Shown here one piece after another: positions 1-7,661 of a DNA stretch of 64,000 nucleotides. Under the pieces are notes generated by a model. That model saw only the letters and a list, made by a program, of their open reading frames with translations, had not been told where the DNA came from and made no database searches. Within the stretch, counting starts at the first letter, position 1. The number at the start of each line of letters is the position of its first letter. The translations under genes and the position numbers were made by a program. Origin of the DNA: JAOUFP01 sp963801505. GTDB taxonomy: Bacteria > Nitrospirota > Thermodesulfovibrionia > Thermodesulfovibrionales > UBA6898. The DNA is taken from positions 186,001 to 250,000 of the forward strand of contig CAWDEY010000016.1 of assembly GCA_963801505.1 (NCBI GenBank), read 5' to 3'.

Positions 1-594
1 GATAGCATACTGTCTTTTACCTTTGTATAAAGCTAACACCCTGTTGACGTACTGTCTTGTTTCAGTGATAGGCGGGACATTTCCATATCTTTCAACTGTC
101 GTGGGGCCTGAATTGTAGGCAGCTATGGCAAGGGTCAGGTTCCCATTGAACTTTTCGATAAGGTATCTGAGGTATCTGGTGCCGCCTTCTATGTTCTCTT
201 CAGGGTTAAAGGGATTGGATACATTCATATCATTTGCGGTCGAAGGCATAAGCTGCATAAGTCCCATGGCACCCTTCTTTGATACAGCCCTGTAGTTGCC
301 GTTGGACTCAGTCCTGATAACAGCGTGTATCAGCTCAGGTTCGATCTCATATTTCCGCGCAGACTTCTGAACGTAACTGCTATAGTCAGCATTGACAGCA
401 AGGGATTTTTCGATTTTCTTTTTATTCGGGACGACCTTATTGTTTTTTTCAGTCAGGATCTTCTGGTTCTTTTTTCCCAACGGAGCATCTGTATAGCAGG
501 TAACACCGTTTTCATCTATATACTTAAAGATGTCCGATGATGCGGTCGAGGCAATAAATAACATGGAAAATAGCACAACTGATATTCTCAGCAT
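1..594 (-). CDS. Lytic transglycosylase, SLT domain (3' end cut by window edge)
   Basis: Would cleave the glycan backbone of peptidoglycan in the periplasm. Reading back from the ATG at 594 there is a short hydrophobic export segment (residues 1-20), a DUF4124-like stretch (IFKYIDENG, about 21-45), a lysine-rich linker, then the SLT fold from about residue 72. The catalytic Glu96 lies in RTESNGN and is followed by GAMGLMQLMP and AAYNSGP, the usual signature order. The frame stays open for 198 codons to base 1, so only the extreme C-terminus is missing. Family assignment is firm; substrate preference cannot be read. Confidence 0.93.
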   Translation of the reverse strand, partial: MLRISVVLFSMLFIASTASSDIFKYIDENGVTCYTDAPLGKKNQKILTEKNNKVVPNKKKIEKSLAVNADYSSYVQKSARKYEIEPELIHAVIRTESNGNYRAVSKKGAMGLMQLMPSTANDMNVSNPFNPEENIEGGTRYLRYLIEKFNGNLTLAIAAYNSGPTTVERYGNVPPITETRQYVNRVLALYKGKRQYAI

Positions 595-735
595 GCTGAA
601 ATGTTAACATTTAGAACGCTGAGTGTCAATAATCCACACTCTCATTGTCAGGCAAAAAGCCCAGACGGAAAGCCCTGTCCCTTCGTGACCTTCTTTTCTC
701 CTGAGCATGTATAAATTATCCCATGTAGTATCAGC

Positions 736-951
736 TTACTTGAACTTCCTCAGGTCTATTTCCCAGTATTTCCTTAACTTCTCTCCTGCTGCTCTGTTTC
801 GCTTGATTATCATTTTCCCCCCGGTCATTGTCCATTTCTTAATGAGACTTTTCCACAGGATCAAGGATAGATCCGGGAACATGAATAAAATCATAAAAAT
901 GATCTGGGCTATCAGGACAGTGCTGTAATTAGTGGCTACATGAGGTCCCAT
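736..951 (-). CDS. Small putative membrane protein (doubtful)
   Basis: A 71-residue reading frame from the ATG at 951, overlapping the end of the mini-gene at 936-1073 by 16 bases, which would allow translational coupling. It has one clear hydrophobic segment (IIFMILFMFPDLSLILW, about residues 17-33) and a basic tail. The segment faintly resembles the last helix of TRAP-transporter DctM subunits (FPxxSLxLP), so it could be a remnant of such a gene, but the match is short. No ribosome-binding site stands out beyond a run of G. Position behind a sigma-54 promoter is the main reason to list it. Confidence 0.3.
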   Translation of the reverse strand: MGPHVATNYSTVLIAQIIFMILFMFPDLSLILWKSLIKKWTMTGGKMIIKRNRAAGEKLRKYWEIDLRKFK

Positions 952-1073
952 GCCTGCCCCCCCAATTCTGTATGCAGGCAATTCTCCTGCTGGAGAAATA
1001 AAACGCAGAGTCCTGCTTCTGCAAAAACTGCAGTGACCATAATCTCTTCAAACATTTTCATAAATACTTTCAT
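936..1073 (-). CDS. Mini-protein with FAEAG motif, paralogue of 3855-4004
   Basis: A 45-residue product starting MKVFMKMFEEIMVTAVFAEAG. The first 21 residues align without gaps to the protein at 3855-4004 (MKRLLKKFEDIMVAVTFAEAG); after FAEAG the two diverge completely, so the tail here may be altered by a frame change. A purine-rich AAGGGGGA lies just before the ATG at 1073 and a near-perfect sigma-54 promoter lies 45 bases upstream. I recall short proteins of this kind near usp genes in other environmental bacteria, but no function is known to me. The paralogy and promoter make it a real gene or a recent relic. Confidence 0.5.
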   Translation of the reverse strand: MKVFMKMFEEIMVTAVFAEAGLCVLFLQQENCLHTELGGQAWDLM

Positions 1074-1118
1074 GATATCCCCCTTAATCAAGGTATTTGT
1101 TTCTATAATTCAATACTT

Positions 1119-1134
1119 AGCAATACCTGTGCCA
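1119..1134 (-). promoter_or_regulatory. Sigma-54 (-24/-12) promoter
   Basis: On the minus strand the sequence is TGGCACAGGTATTGCT, which fits the sigma-54 consensus TGGCAY-R-N4-TTGCW at every defined position. It ends 45 bases before the ATG of the mini-gene at 1073. An almost identical element stands before the paralogous gene at 3855. Two NtrC-type activators are encoded nearby. Confidence 0.75.
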
Positions 1135-1310
1135 TAGCAAAATACATTGAAAATAAAGGAGATATAGGTTTAATTAAATGCAAGGTGCAATAATATGATG
1201 CTCTAATTGCTAGTTCAATGAGGCACGACTTGATTTGAGCAATGAAATAAAAAAATGCAGTGCAACAATATGATGCTGTCCTCACGCATAGTCAACACTT
1301 TAAAATATCA

Positions 1311-1337
1311 TTGACATTATACGACGTGTGATATAAT
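1311..1337 (+). promoter_or_regulatory. Possible sigma-70 promoter for usp gene
   Basis: Perfect hexamers TTGACA (1311-1316) and TATAAT (1332-1337) are present, but the spacer is only 15 bases, shorter than the usual 17. They lie about 77 bases before the usp start codon. Confidence 0.4.
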
Positions 1338-1413
1338 TTTAAACAGTCTTGTTCGATTAATTTTGCAACAGTAAAGTATAGAATAAGATAGCAATACAAA
1401 CAGGAGGATTTAT

Positions 1414-2304
1414 ATGCCACAATCACATCCAATAGCAAAACTTGAAAAGTTGCTTCTATCAACAGACGGCTCGGAATTCAGCGATGGTGCTTCAAGAGAG
1501 GCTGTAAAGCTTGCGAAAGTCTGTTCGAGCAAGCTTTTTGCAGTATCTGTAATCGAAACAAACTCTGAGTTTGAAGTGCTTGCCCCACAACTTATTGAAA
1601 AAGAAGAAAAAAACACTCGCAACCGTCTCGAACAGATAAAATCCATGGCCGTGAAAGAAGGCATAGAATGTGAAATAATAGCACGGCATGCTGAATCACC
1701 TTTTCAGGCTATTGTCGATGAGGCAGGGAAAAACCAGGTTGACATGATAATCATGGGGAGACGGGGCAGAACAGGTCTCAAGAGACTTCTCATGGGAAGC
1801 GTTACAGCAAAGGTTATTGGCTATTCTCCCTGTAATGTACTTGTAGTCCCAAGATCAGCGGAAATCAAGTACCAAAAAATACTGGTAGCTACAGACGGAT
1901 CTAAATATAGCGTGTCCGCTGCTATAGAGGCTGTAGGCATTGCCAGAAGATGCGGGGCAACCCTTTTTGTTATCTCTGTAGTACCCTCAGAAACTGCATC
2001 ACCTTTTGACATTGTCCATTCCGAGATGCAGCACGAGATGATAGCTAAAACGGAATTTCACTTTGGAGAAAAGAATGTAGACGACCTGCTCGCCATCGCC
2101 AAAGAGGAAGGCGTCAAGGCAGAGGGGCTTGTCATAGAGGGAAGGTCTTACGAAGCAATAGTAGATAATGCCAGAGAAAAGAGAGTAGATCTTATTGTAA
2201 TGGGCAGTCACGGAAGGACCGGATTGAAAAGGCTTCTCATGGGCAGCGTTACAGAGAGGGTTGTCGGCAATGCGGACTGTTCAGTGCTTATTGTAAAGAC
2301 GTAA
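1414..2304 (+). CDS. Universal stress protein, two tandem UspA domains
   Basis: A 296-residue cytoplasmic protein made of two Usp domains (about 8-148 and 152-295). Each domain ends with the ATP-binding signature: GRRGRTGLKRLLMGSVTAKV in the first and GSHGRTGLKRLLMGSVTERV in the second, both matching G-x2-G-x9-G-S/T. Tandem Usp proteins are generally linked to survival under energy or redox stress. The ATG at 1414 follows AGGAGG at ideal spacing. The gene precedes an NtrC-type activator and belongs to a block with a second usp gene at 7095. The biological signal sensed cannot be inferred. Confidence 0.95.
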   Translation: MPQSHPIAKLEKLLLSTDGSEFSDGASREAVKLAKVCSSKLFAVSVIETNSEFEVLAPQLIEKEEKNTRNRLEQIKSMAVKEGIECEIIARHAESPFQAIVDEAGKNQVDMIIMGRRGRTGLKRLLMGSVTAKVIGYSPCNVLVVPRSAEIKYQKILVATDGSKYSVSAAIEAVGIARRCGATLFVISVVPSETASPFDIVHSEMQHEMIAKTEFHFGEKNVDDLLAIAKEEGVKAEGLVIEGRSYEAIVDNAREKRVDLIVMGSHGRTGLKRLLMGSVTERVVGNADCSVLIVKT

Positions 2305-2362
2305 GGGCCTGGGCTTTGCATCACTATTACTTTTTTATAGGGACCTTAATTTAAACTATATT

Positions 2363-3664
2363 ATGCTTAACATTTTAATAATCTCCGACGAAGCTAAAAA
2401 TATATATGCCTTATTCAAGGCATGTGGTTTTACCCCGGCGACTCAGGATTTAACGAAGAAGACCAATGACCCTGAAAACGGACACATCAGTGAAGACAAG
2501 TATGATATAGCCTTTCTTGACCTTGATCTTGAGGGATGGCATGACCGACTGATCAAATTGAGACAGCAAATGCCTGTTATCGCATTTTCGAGGCCTGAAA
2601 TAAAGAAAGCCGTAGATGCGTTAAAGCTTGGGGCGAGCGATTTTCTGGAAAAGCCGCTCGACAGAGAACTTCTGCATGATGTCATCAGCAGATATAAGAA
2701 AAAGATAATCAATAATAAATATGGTTTTGATGAAATAACAGGTCTCAGTCAGCCGATACAGGAAGTATTTGGGCTGATAAAGAAGGCTGCTGCCAGTGAA
2801 AGCAATGTCCTTATCACCGGAGAGAGCGGTACAGGCAAAGAGCTTATTGCAAGGTCAATTCACAGGTGGAGTCCACGAAGCGATAAATCTTTTATGACCA
2901 TCAATTGCAGCGCTATCCCGGACACCCTGCTTGAATCCGAACTCTTTGGCTTTGAAAAAGGCGCTTTTACAGGGGCAAACTATACAAAAAAAGGGTTGCT
3001 TGAGTCAGCTGACGGCGGAACAGTTTTTTTTGATGAAATAGGTGATGTCTCTCAGTTATTTCAGATCAAGATACTAAGAGTGCTCCAGGAAGGCGAGATA
3101 ATGAGGATCGGCGGCAACCGGCAATTAAAGGTTGATGTCAGGATAATCGCCGCTACCAACAAAGATCTGAAATCAGCCTGTCAGCGGGAAAATTTCAGAG
3201 AAGACCTTTTTTACAGACTAAATGTCATAAATATTCACCTGCCGCCCTTAAGGGACAGAATAGAAGATGTGCCGCTATTGGCAAATCACTTTATTGATAA
3301 ACATGCTCATAAGAGAAAAGACATACTGATCAGGGGCATTACACAAGATGCAATAAATATTCTGAAAAGCCATGCATATCCCGGCAATGTCAGGGAGCTT
3401 GAAAATATCATTGAGCATGCGATTTCATTTGCAAACAATCCTGACATATTGCCTTCTGATTTGCCGTCGCATATTTTACAATCCCCTGCCAGAAACAGAT
3501 CAGTACCCCCCAGATTAAGAGATGCCTTAAAGGCCCTGGAAAAGGAAACCATCATTTCTGCATTAAATGAGTCCAACGGTAACATTTCGCATGCTGCATC
3601 AACTTTGGGTATTTACCGCCAGCAACTGCAGAGAAAGATAAAAATCTTTCGTATAGCAACATAA
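2363..3664 (+). CDS. Sigma-54-dependent activator, NtrC type, atypical receiver
   Basis: A 433-residue bacterial enhancer-binding protein. N-terminal receiver (about 1-115): the usual acidic pair is replaced by SDE, but the likely phospho-acceptor Asp53 (FLDLDLEG) and the KP motif (EKPLDRE) remain. The AAA+ domain (about 130-360) has Walker A GESGTGKE and the sigma-54-contact loop GAFTGA. A Fis-type helix-turn-helix closes the protein (NGNISHAASTLGIYRQQLQ). No kinase gene adjoins it, so it is an orphan unless served by the kinase at 7662. It lies directly before the sigma-54 promoter at 3802, which it may control; that is inference. Confidence 0.95.
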   Translation: MLNILIISDEAKNIYALFKACGFTPATQDLTKKTNDPENGHISEDKYDIAFLDLDLEGWHDRLIKLRQQMPVIAFSRPEIKKAVDALKLGASDFLEKPLDRELLHDVISRYKKKIINNKYGFDEITGLSQPIQEVFGLIKKAAASESNVLITGESGTGKELIARSIHRWSPRSDKSFMTINCSAIPDTLLESELFGFEKGAFTGANYTKKGLLESADGGTVFFDEIGDVSQLFQIKILRVLQEGEIMRIGGNRQLKVDVRIIAATNKDLKSACQRENFREDLFYRLNVINIHLPPLRDRIEDVPLLANHFIDKHAHKRKDILIRGITQDAINILKSHAYPGNVRELENIIEHAISFANNPDILPSDLPSHILQSPARNRSVPPRLRDALKALEKETIISALNESNGNISHAASTLGIYRQQLQRKIKIFRIAT

Positions 3665-3801
3665 AGATTCACCTGCATTAATTAACTGCACTGCCACAAT
3701 GTCTCTAATACAGTGAGTTCAGCCTTTACTATGTGCATCATAATAATGCACCATTAATTTTTAGATTATCTTTTTTCCTTCAATATCAGGTAGTTGTGGT
3801 A

Positions 3802-3817
3802 TGGCATAGTTATTGCG
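3802..3817 (+). promoter_or_regulatory. Sigma-54 (-24/-12) promoter
   Basis: TGGCATAGTTATTGCG matches the TGGCAY-R-N4-TTGC consensus, with only the last base off. It ends 37 bases before the ATG of the mini-gene at 3855 and follows the NtrC-type gene by about 140 bases. It closely resembles the minus-strand element at 1119-1134. Confidence 0.75.
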
Positions 3818-3854
3818 AAACAATAAAATAATTATCCATTACCAGGAGGATGCC

Positions 3855-4004
3855 ATGAAGAGATTACTTAAGAAATTTGAAGACATTATGGTAGCCGTAA
3901 CATTTGCAGAGGCTGGAGAATATGATGAAGCCAAAAACATTCTCAACGAGTCTGCAGATGAGACATTGGAGAAAGTAGCTCATGAGGCAGTAGAAACAGC
4001 CTGA
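3855..4004 (+). CDS. Mini-protein with FAEAG motif
   Basis: A 49-residue soluble, probably helical protein: basic start (MKRLLKKFEDIMVAVTFAEAG) followed by an acidic tail. The ATG at 3855 has AGGAGG at 3844-3849; a longer upstream reading would place the start before the ribosome-binding site and inside the promoter region. It shares its first 21 residues with the divergent mini-gene at 936-1073. It is the first gene after the sigma-54 promoter and heads a run of tiny membrane genes, a GntR repressor, a TSUP transporter and a Usp. Function unknown to me. Confidence 0.75.
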   Translation: MKRLLKKFEDIMVAVTFAEAGEYDEAKNILNESADETLEKVAHEAVETA

Positions 4005-4006
4005 AT

Positions 4007-4123
4007 ATGGAAATGAAGATCGCGGGAGAATTGAAATACATCATATCAGCTTTTTTTATAACAATTATTATGACTTCAATTCTCGTTCTGATGCTGCCGG
4101 ATACACCCTTTGAGTTCTGGTAA
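4007..4123 (+). CDS. Tiny single-pass membrane protein
   Basis: A 38-residue frame beginning two bases after the preceding stop codon (MEMKIAGELKY...) with one strong transmembrane segment (YIISAFFITIIMTSILVLML, about residues 11-30). A second ATG two codons in is an alternative start. No clear Shine-Dalgarno sequence, so translation would depend on coupling with the mini-gene before it. Small size limits certainty; the hydrophobic segment and operon position support it. Confidence 0.5.
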   Translation: MEMKIAGELKYIISAFFITIIMTSILVLMLPDTPFEFW

Positions 4124-4156
4124 GAAACATTGGACATAAAAGCAGTGGAGGAAGAA

Positions 4157-4243
4157 ATGGACTGGAAATATATATTACTGAGTTCTCTTATTTTGATGAG
4201 TGTTTTTATGACAGTATTAGGCCTTTCATTAGATCTATTCTAA
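4157..4243 (+). CDS. Tiny single-pass membrane protein
   Basis: A 28-residue frame, almost wholly one transmembrane helix (YILLSSLILMSVFMTVLGLS). A strong ribosome-binding site GTGGAGGAAG sits immediately upstream of the ATG at 4157, which argues for real translation. It follows another tiny membrane gene and precedes gntR. Such peptides often bind and adjust larger membrane partners; the TSUP transporter encoded downstream is an obvious candidate partner, but this is inference. Confidence 0.55.
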   Translation: MDWKYILLSSLILMSVFMTVLGLSLDLF

Positions 4244-4312
4244 GGCAATTTAACAGGTTTAATAAGTTTTTTTATGAAAGAAATCATTATAAAGACCTAA
4301 AAGGATAAACAC

Positions 4313-5053
4313 ATGTGGATAGAACAAACGATTGACAGGCAAAGCCAGCAGAAACTCTATGTTCAGGTTTATTCCATTATCAAAGACAAGATTGAGAAAG
4401 GCGAATGGTCCTCTGCCACCCAGATACCTACGGAGGATGAGCTTTGCAGATCGTACGATGTCAGCAAAGCGACGATAAGGATAGCACTCTCTGAACTGGT
4501 AAGAGACGGCTATTTGACGAGACAGCAGGGCAAGGGGACTTTTGTAACTTTTGCTATGCCTAATTTCGGCATGGCCATGAAAACAAGCTTAACAGAAGAT
4601 ATGTTTGGTAAGGAGGTGAATGTAAAGAAAGAAATTTTAGTAAAGGGTGTAAAAGAGCCATCTGAAGATATCAAGGCATACTTAAAGATCGACGATTCCA
4701 TTTATTATGTACTTTGCAAAAGAATTGTTGAGGGAAATCCAGCCTTTCTTGAAGAATCATTTTTCCCACTTTATATCTTTCCAGGCATAGAAAATGAGGA
4801 TATCTCTCAGAGCTCTTTTTATAAGCTGGCCGAGAAAAAATCCGTCAGGAGAATATTCAGGCTGTTGCAGACCATTGAAAGCACCGAAATACAGGGAGAC
4901 GCAGCGGATATTTTGAGGGTTAAAAACGGTTCACCTGCGATTCTTCTTCATAGACTTCTTTTTGATTCAAACGGAGGCCCTATAGCATATACAAGACTCC
5001 TGGGTAGTGGAAAAACGTATAAAATCAGGACTGAATTTGAAAGGATCAGATAA
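4313..5053 (+). CDS. GntR-family regulator, HutC subfamily (UTRA domain)
   Basis: A 246-residue transcription factor. The N-terminal winged helix (about 15-78) carries the typical IPTEDELCRSYDVSKATIR and DGYLTRQQGKGTFV wording. Residues about 95-240 form a UTRA ligand-binding domain (YVLCKRIVEGNPAFLEES... RLLFDSNGGPIAYT). Such repressors sense a small metabolite and usually act on adjacent genes, here the TSUP transporter 40 bases downstream. The effector cannot be named from sequence. It lies inside the block headed by the sigma-54 promoter, giving two possible layers of control. Confidence 0.92.
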   Translation: MWIEQTIDRQSQQKLYVQVYSIIKDKIEKGEWSSATQIPTEDELCRSYDVSKATIRIALSELVRDGYLTRQQGKGTFVTFAMPNFGMAMKTSLTEDMFGKEVNVKKEILVKGVKEPSEDIKAYLKIDDSIYYVLCKRIVEGNPAFLEESFFPLYIFPGIENEDISQSSFYKLAEKKSVRRIFRLLQTIESTEIQGDAADILRVKNGSPAILLHRLLFDSNGGPIAYTRLLGSGKTYKIRTEFERIR

Positions 5054-5093
5054 TGATCATAAACAAAATAAAAAGACAAGGAGGTTCACTAAG

Positions 5094-6377
5094 ATGAGTA
5101 TTTTCAGAAGTGTTTTTGAGTTTTTAAAACAGGGTTCGGTTGCACACGCAAAATGGGACTATGAGGTATCGATGTCGATCGTAAAGAACAGAAAGAAGAT
5201 GCTGATTCTACTCGTAGCGCTTCTTCCCATTATTGCCGTATCATTTTTGGAGGCAGGTGATATGATAGGCAGCAAAACCGCCTATGCTCCGGCCTTTTAT
5301 TCAACAGGTATTTTCCTCGTATCAATAGTGATCGGTTTGTGTGCCGGTCTTATTACAGGATGCATTGGGGCCGGCGGAGGTTTTATTATTACCCCTGCGC
5401 TTATGGCAGCCGGCGTTAAGGGCATACTCGCGGTAGGAACAGACCTCTTCCATATTTTTGCAAAGGCGATTATGGGGACTACTGTTCATAAGAAACTTGG
5501 CAATGTCTCGGGAAAACTCGCGATAGCATTTCTGGTAGGTTCTGCGGGCGGCACCTTTATCGGAGGTACTCTGAACAAGGCCCTCTATGACTATGACCCG
5601 CTATTGAGCGAGGCGTTTATAAGCCTTGTCTACGCCATACTGCTGGGGTTCCTCGGCTTTTATTCACTTATCGACTTTTTGAAGTCCAGAAAATCAAAGG
5701 ACACAGGAGATGCCCACGGTGGCAGTTCAGGCATGACCGAATTAGCCATAAAAGTCCAGAAACTGAATATACCGCCTGCCATAACGTTTGATGAAGACTT
5801 TGTCCCCGGAGGCAGAAAAATATCCGGCGTTGTTGTTGCGCTCGGGGGCTTGGTTGTCGGCGTAATGGCGGCCATTATGGGTGTAGGCGGAGGCTTTGTA
5901 ACCTTCCCCATGTTCGTCTATGTGTTTGGCGTTTCTTCCATGACGACAGTCGGTACGGACATACTGCAGATAATCTTTACCGCCGGACTTGCTGCTGTTA
6001 CACAATACGCGATCTATGGTTATGTTTTTTATACACTCGCCATGGGCATGCTCCTCGGTTCTCTTATCGGGATACAGGTCGGAGCACTAACCACAAAGGT
6101 GGTAAAAGGCATACACATCAGGGGCTTTTATGCGATTTCGATATTGGCAGGCTTTGTAAACAGGGCTGCGACACTACCCAAGAAACTTGTTGAACTAGAA
6201 GTTATAAACCTTTCACCGACCCTTGTGAAGAACATCGAATCCTTCGGTAATGTTGTTTTCTGGTTTGTAGTTGTTGCATTTGCCGCATGGGTCATAGCCA
6301 AGTTTATAATGAATATCAATGTATTAAGGGGCGAGGATGAACAAGTAAGTCCTGTCCTTGCAAAGGAGGAGGCATAA
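5094..6377 (+). CDS. TSUP (TauE/SafE) family transporter
   Basis: A 427-residue inner-membrane protein of the TSUP family, whose members export or import sulfite, sulfoacetate, thiosulfate or other small organic anions. The family's two-fold repeat is visible: GAGGGFIITPAL in the first half and GVGGGFVTFPMF in the second, separated by a hydrophilic loop (about residues 200-250). It is longer than the common 250-residue forms because of an extra N-terminal segment with its own hydrophobic stretch. The ATG at 5094 follows CAAGGAGG; an in-frame extension upstream would overlap gntR. Substrate unknown. Confidence 0.9.
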   Translation: MSIFRSVFEFLKQGSVAHAKWDYEVSMSIVKNRKKMLILLVALLPIIAVSFLEAGDMIGSKTAYAPAFYSTGIFLVSIVIGLCAGLITGCIGAGGGFIITPALMAAGVKGILAVGTDLFHIFAKAIMGTTVHKKLGNVSGKLAIAFLVGSAGGTFIGGTLNKALYDYDPLLSEAFISLVYAILLGFLGFYSLIDFLKSRKSKDTGDAHGGSSGMTELAIKVQKLNIPPAITFDEDFVPGGRKISGVVVALGGLVVGVMAAIMGVGGGFVTFPMFVYVFGVSSMTTVGTDILQIIFTAGLAAVTQYAIYGYVFYTLAMGMLLGSLIGIQVGALTTKVVKGIHIRGFYAISILAGFVNRAATLPKKLVELEVINLSPTLVKNIESFGNVVFWFVVVAFAAWVIAKFIMNINVLRGEDEQVSPVLAKEEA

Positions 6378-6378
6378 C

Positions 6379-7089
6379 ATGCTAGTGAAAAATAAAAAAA
6401 CATTCAGCGTCGGGGTAGTATTTGCGATGTCGTTCCTTGCCGTACTGCTGATGATATTTTCTCCGGTCTTCGGTGGAAAAAACGGTCTGCAGTTTGCGGA
6501 CAACAGTTTCAACAGACTTTCAAAGGGGTCTTCATATTTTATCCCCAAGGTTTCAAAAAATGTCGATAAGTTTGTAGGGAAACCCTTCTCAGTAATGATA
6601 AAACTCGAAAGTGCTGAAGATGTTGAGCCGACGGCAAAACTCTTCAACACCGCAGGAGTCAAGGTGGCCCTAAAAGATACTGAGCTGAAACTGGAGGGTG
6701 ACCTCGGGGGGATGCTCAAGAGCGCTGTTGAGGACTCTGATTACATGTTCAAAAATGATGGCAAGGCAGTATCAGAGCGCTATGGTTACGATGAAAAGCA
6801 GGTCATGAAGAACTGGTGGACAGCCCTGGTCAAAATCGATAAAAAACTCAAGAAACAGAAGAATATCGAGGAAGCGAAGGTTGTCTCTGAAGTGACGAAG
6901 AAGGCCGTTGAGCCAGGGTATAATTTCTATAAGATTGAAGGAGAGAAAGTGGTTGATCATGCAGGCATGATGTCCGGCCTCCTCGTCTTTTATGTTGCGT
7001 ATACCTTATGGTGGGGGTACGCCATCTTTTATCTCTTCGACGGCATAGGACTGACGATGAAAAAAGCGAAGGTCAAAAAGGAGGCATAA
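6379..7089 (+). CDS. Conserved-looking two-pass membrane protein, unknown function
   Basis: A 236-residue protein starting one base after the TSUP stop codon. It has a transmembrane segment near each end (about 11-31 and 197-220) and a charged domain between them rich in Lys and Glu, probably outside the cytoplasm if the N-terminus is inside. Tight spacing suggests it works with the transporter, as an accessory or sensor subunit. I do not recognise a domain. Followed five bases later by a usp gene, so the three are one operon. Confidence 0.75.
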   Translation: MLVKNKKTFSVGVVFAMSFLAVLLMIFSPVFGGKNGLQFADNSFNRLSKGSSYFIPKVSKNVDKFVGKPFSVMIKLESAEDVEPTAKLFNTAGVKVALKDTELKLEGDLGGMLKSAVEDSDYMFKNDGKAVSERYGYDEKQVMKNWWTALVKIDKKLKKQKNIEEAKVVSEVTKKAVEPGYNFYKIEGEKVVDHAGMMSGLLVFYVAYTLWWGYAIFYLFDGIGLTMKKAKVKKEA

Positions 7090-7094
7090 AAGCG

Positions 7095-7538
7095 ATGAAG
7101 GTGCTCGTCCCTGTTGAAGGTTCAAAATATTCGATGGAGGGTATAAAAGTAGCTTCCAACTATGCCAGATCAAATAACGCGGGAATATATATCATGACAG
7201 TCACCCCTTATGTCGCAGATGTAGACCTTGAGCTTTCTGCCGTTGAACGCGATCGGCTGCTTGAAAGCATGAAAAAACGGGGAGAAGATGTCCTTGAAAA
7301 GGCCGTGAATATTTTAAAATCTTTTGGTGTAAGCTACATAAGAACGGTCCTTGCCTCTTCAACGTCACCTGCTGAGGAGATTGTCAATTTTGCCGGGACA
7401 GAGAGGATTGACCTTATTGTTATTGGGAGCAAGGGAATGGGGGCTACGAAGCAATTCTCTCTCGGGAGTGTTACTTCAAAAGTGGTAAGATACAGCCCTT
7501 GTTGTGTCTATGTAGTTAAGGGACCATGCTGGGTATAA
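7095..7538 (+). CDS. Universal stress protein, single UspA domain
   Basis: A 147-residue Usp protein beginning MKVLVPVEGSKYS and ending with the nucleotide-binding signature GSKGMGATKQFSLGSVTSKV and YSPCCVYVVK. The ATG at 7095 is chosen because it starts the beta-1 strand and lies only five bases after the preceding stop. It is the last gene of the transporter operon and is followed directly by an intrinsic terminator. Usp-TSUP pairing suggests the transporter is deployed under stress. Confidence 0.93.
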   Translation: MKVLVPVEGSKYSMEGIKVASNYARSNNAGIYIMTVTPYVADVDLELSAVERDRLLESMKKRGEDVLEKAVNILKSFGVSYIRTVLASSTSPAEEIVNFAGTERIDLIVIGSKGMGATKQFSLGSVTSKVVRYSPCCVYVVKGPCWV

Positions 7539-7546
7539 TATTATGT

Positions 7547-7575
7547 AGGGCGGACATGATGTCCGCCCTCTTTTT
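7547..7575 (+). terminator. Rho-independent terminator
   Basis: A perfect GC-rich hairpin (AGGGCGGACAT / ATGTCCGCCCT) followed by CTCTTTTT. It ends the operon that begins at 3855. Confidence 0.9.
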
Positions 7576-7661
7576 ATGCCTTGCCGTTTTTATTGCGGCT
7601 CAAGTACAACCTACTGAATGTTATTAACTTTTTCCATCACAGTAAGCTACAATTACCGAAC

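Larger units (their letters stand above)
1074..1413. other. Divergent intergenic region
   Basis: This AT-rich region separates the leftward mini-gene from the rightward usp gene. It holds the leftward sigma-54 promoter at 1119-1134 and a likely rightward sigma-70 promoter near 1311-1337. The middle part (about 1150-1300) shows the phrase ATATGATGCT twice but no other recognisable element. Confidence 0.6.

Noticed and set aside
707..928. Plus-strand 73-residue frame
   Set aside because: Antisense to the possible membrane ORF at 736-951, no ribosome-binding site, no domain.
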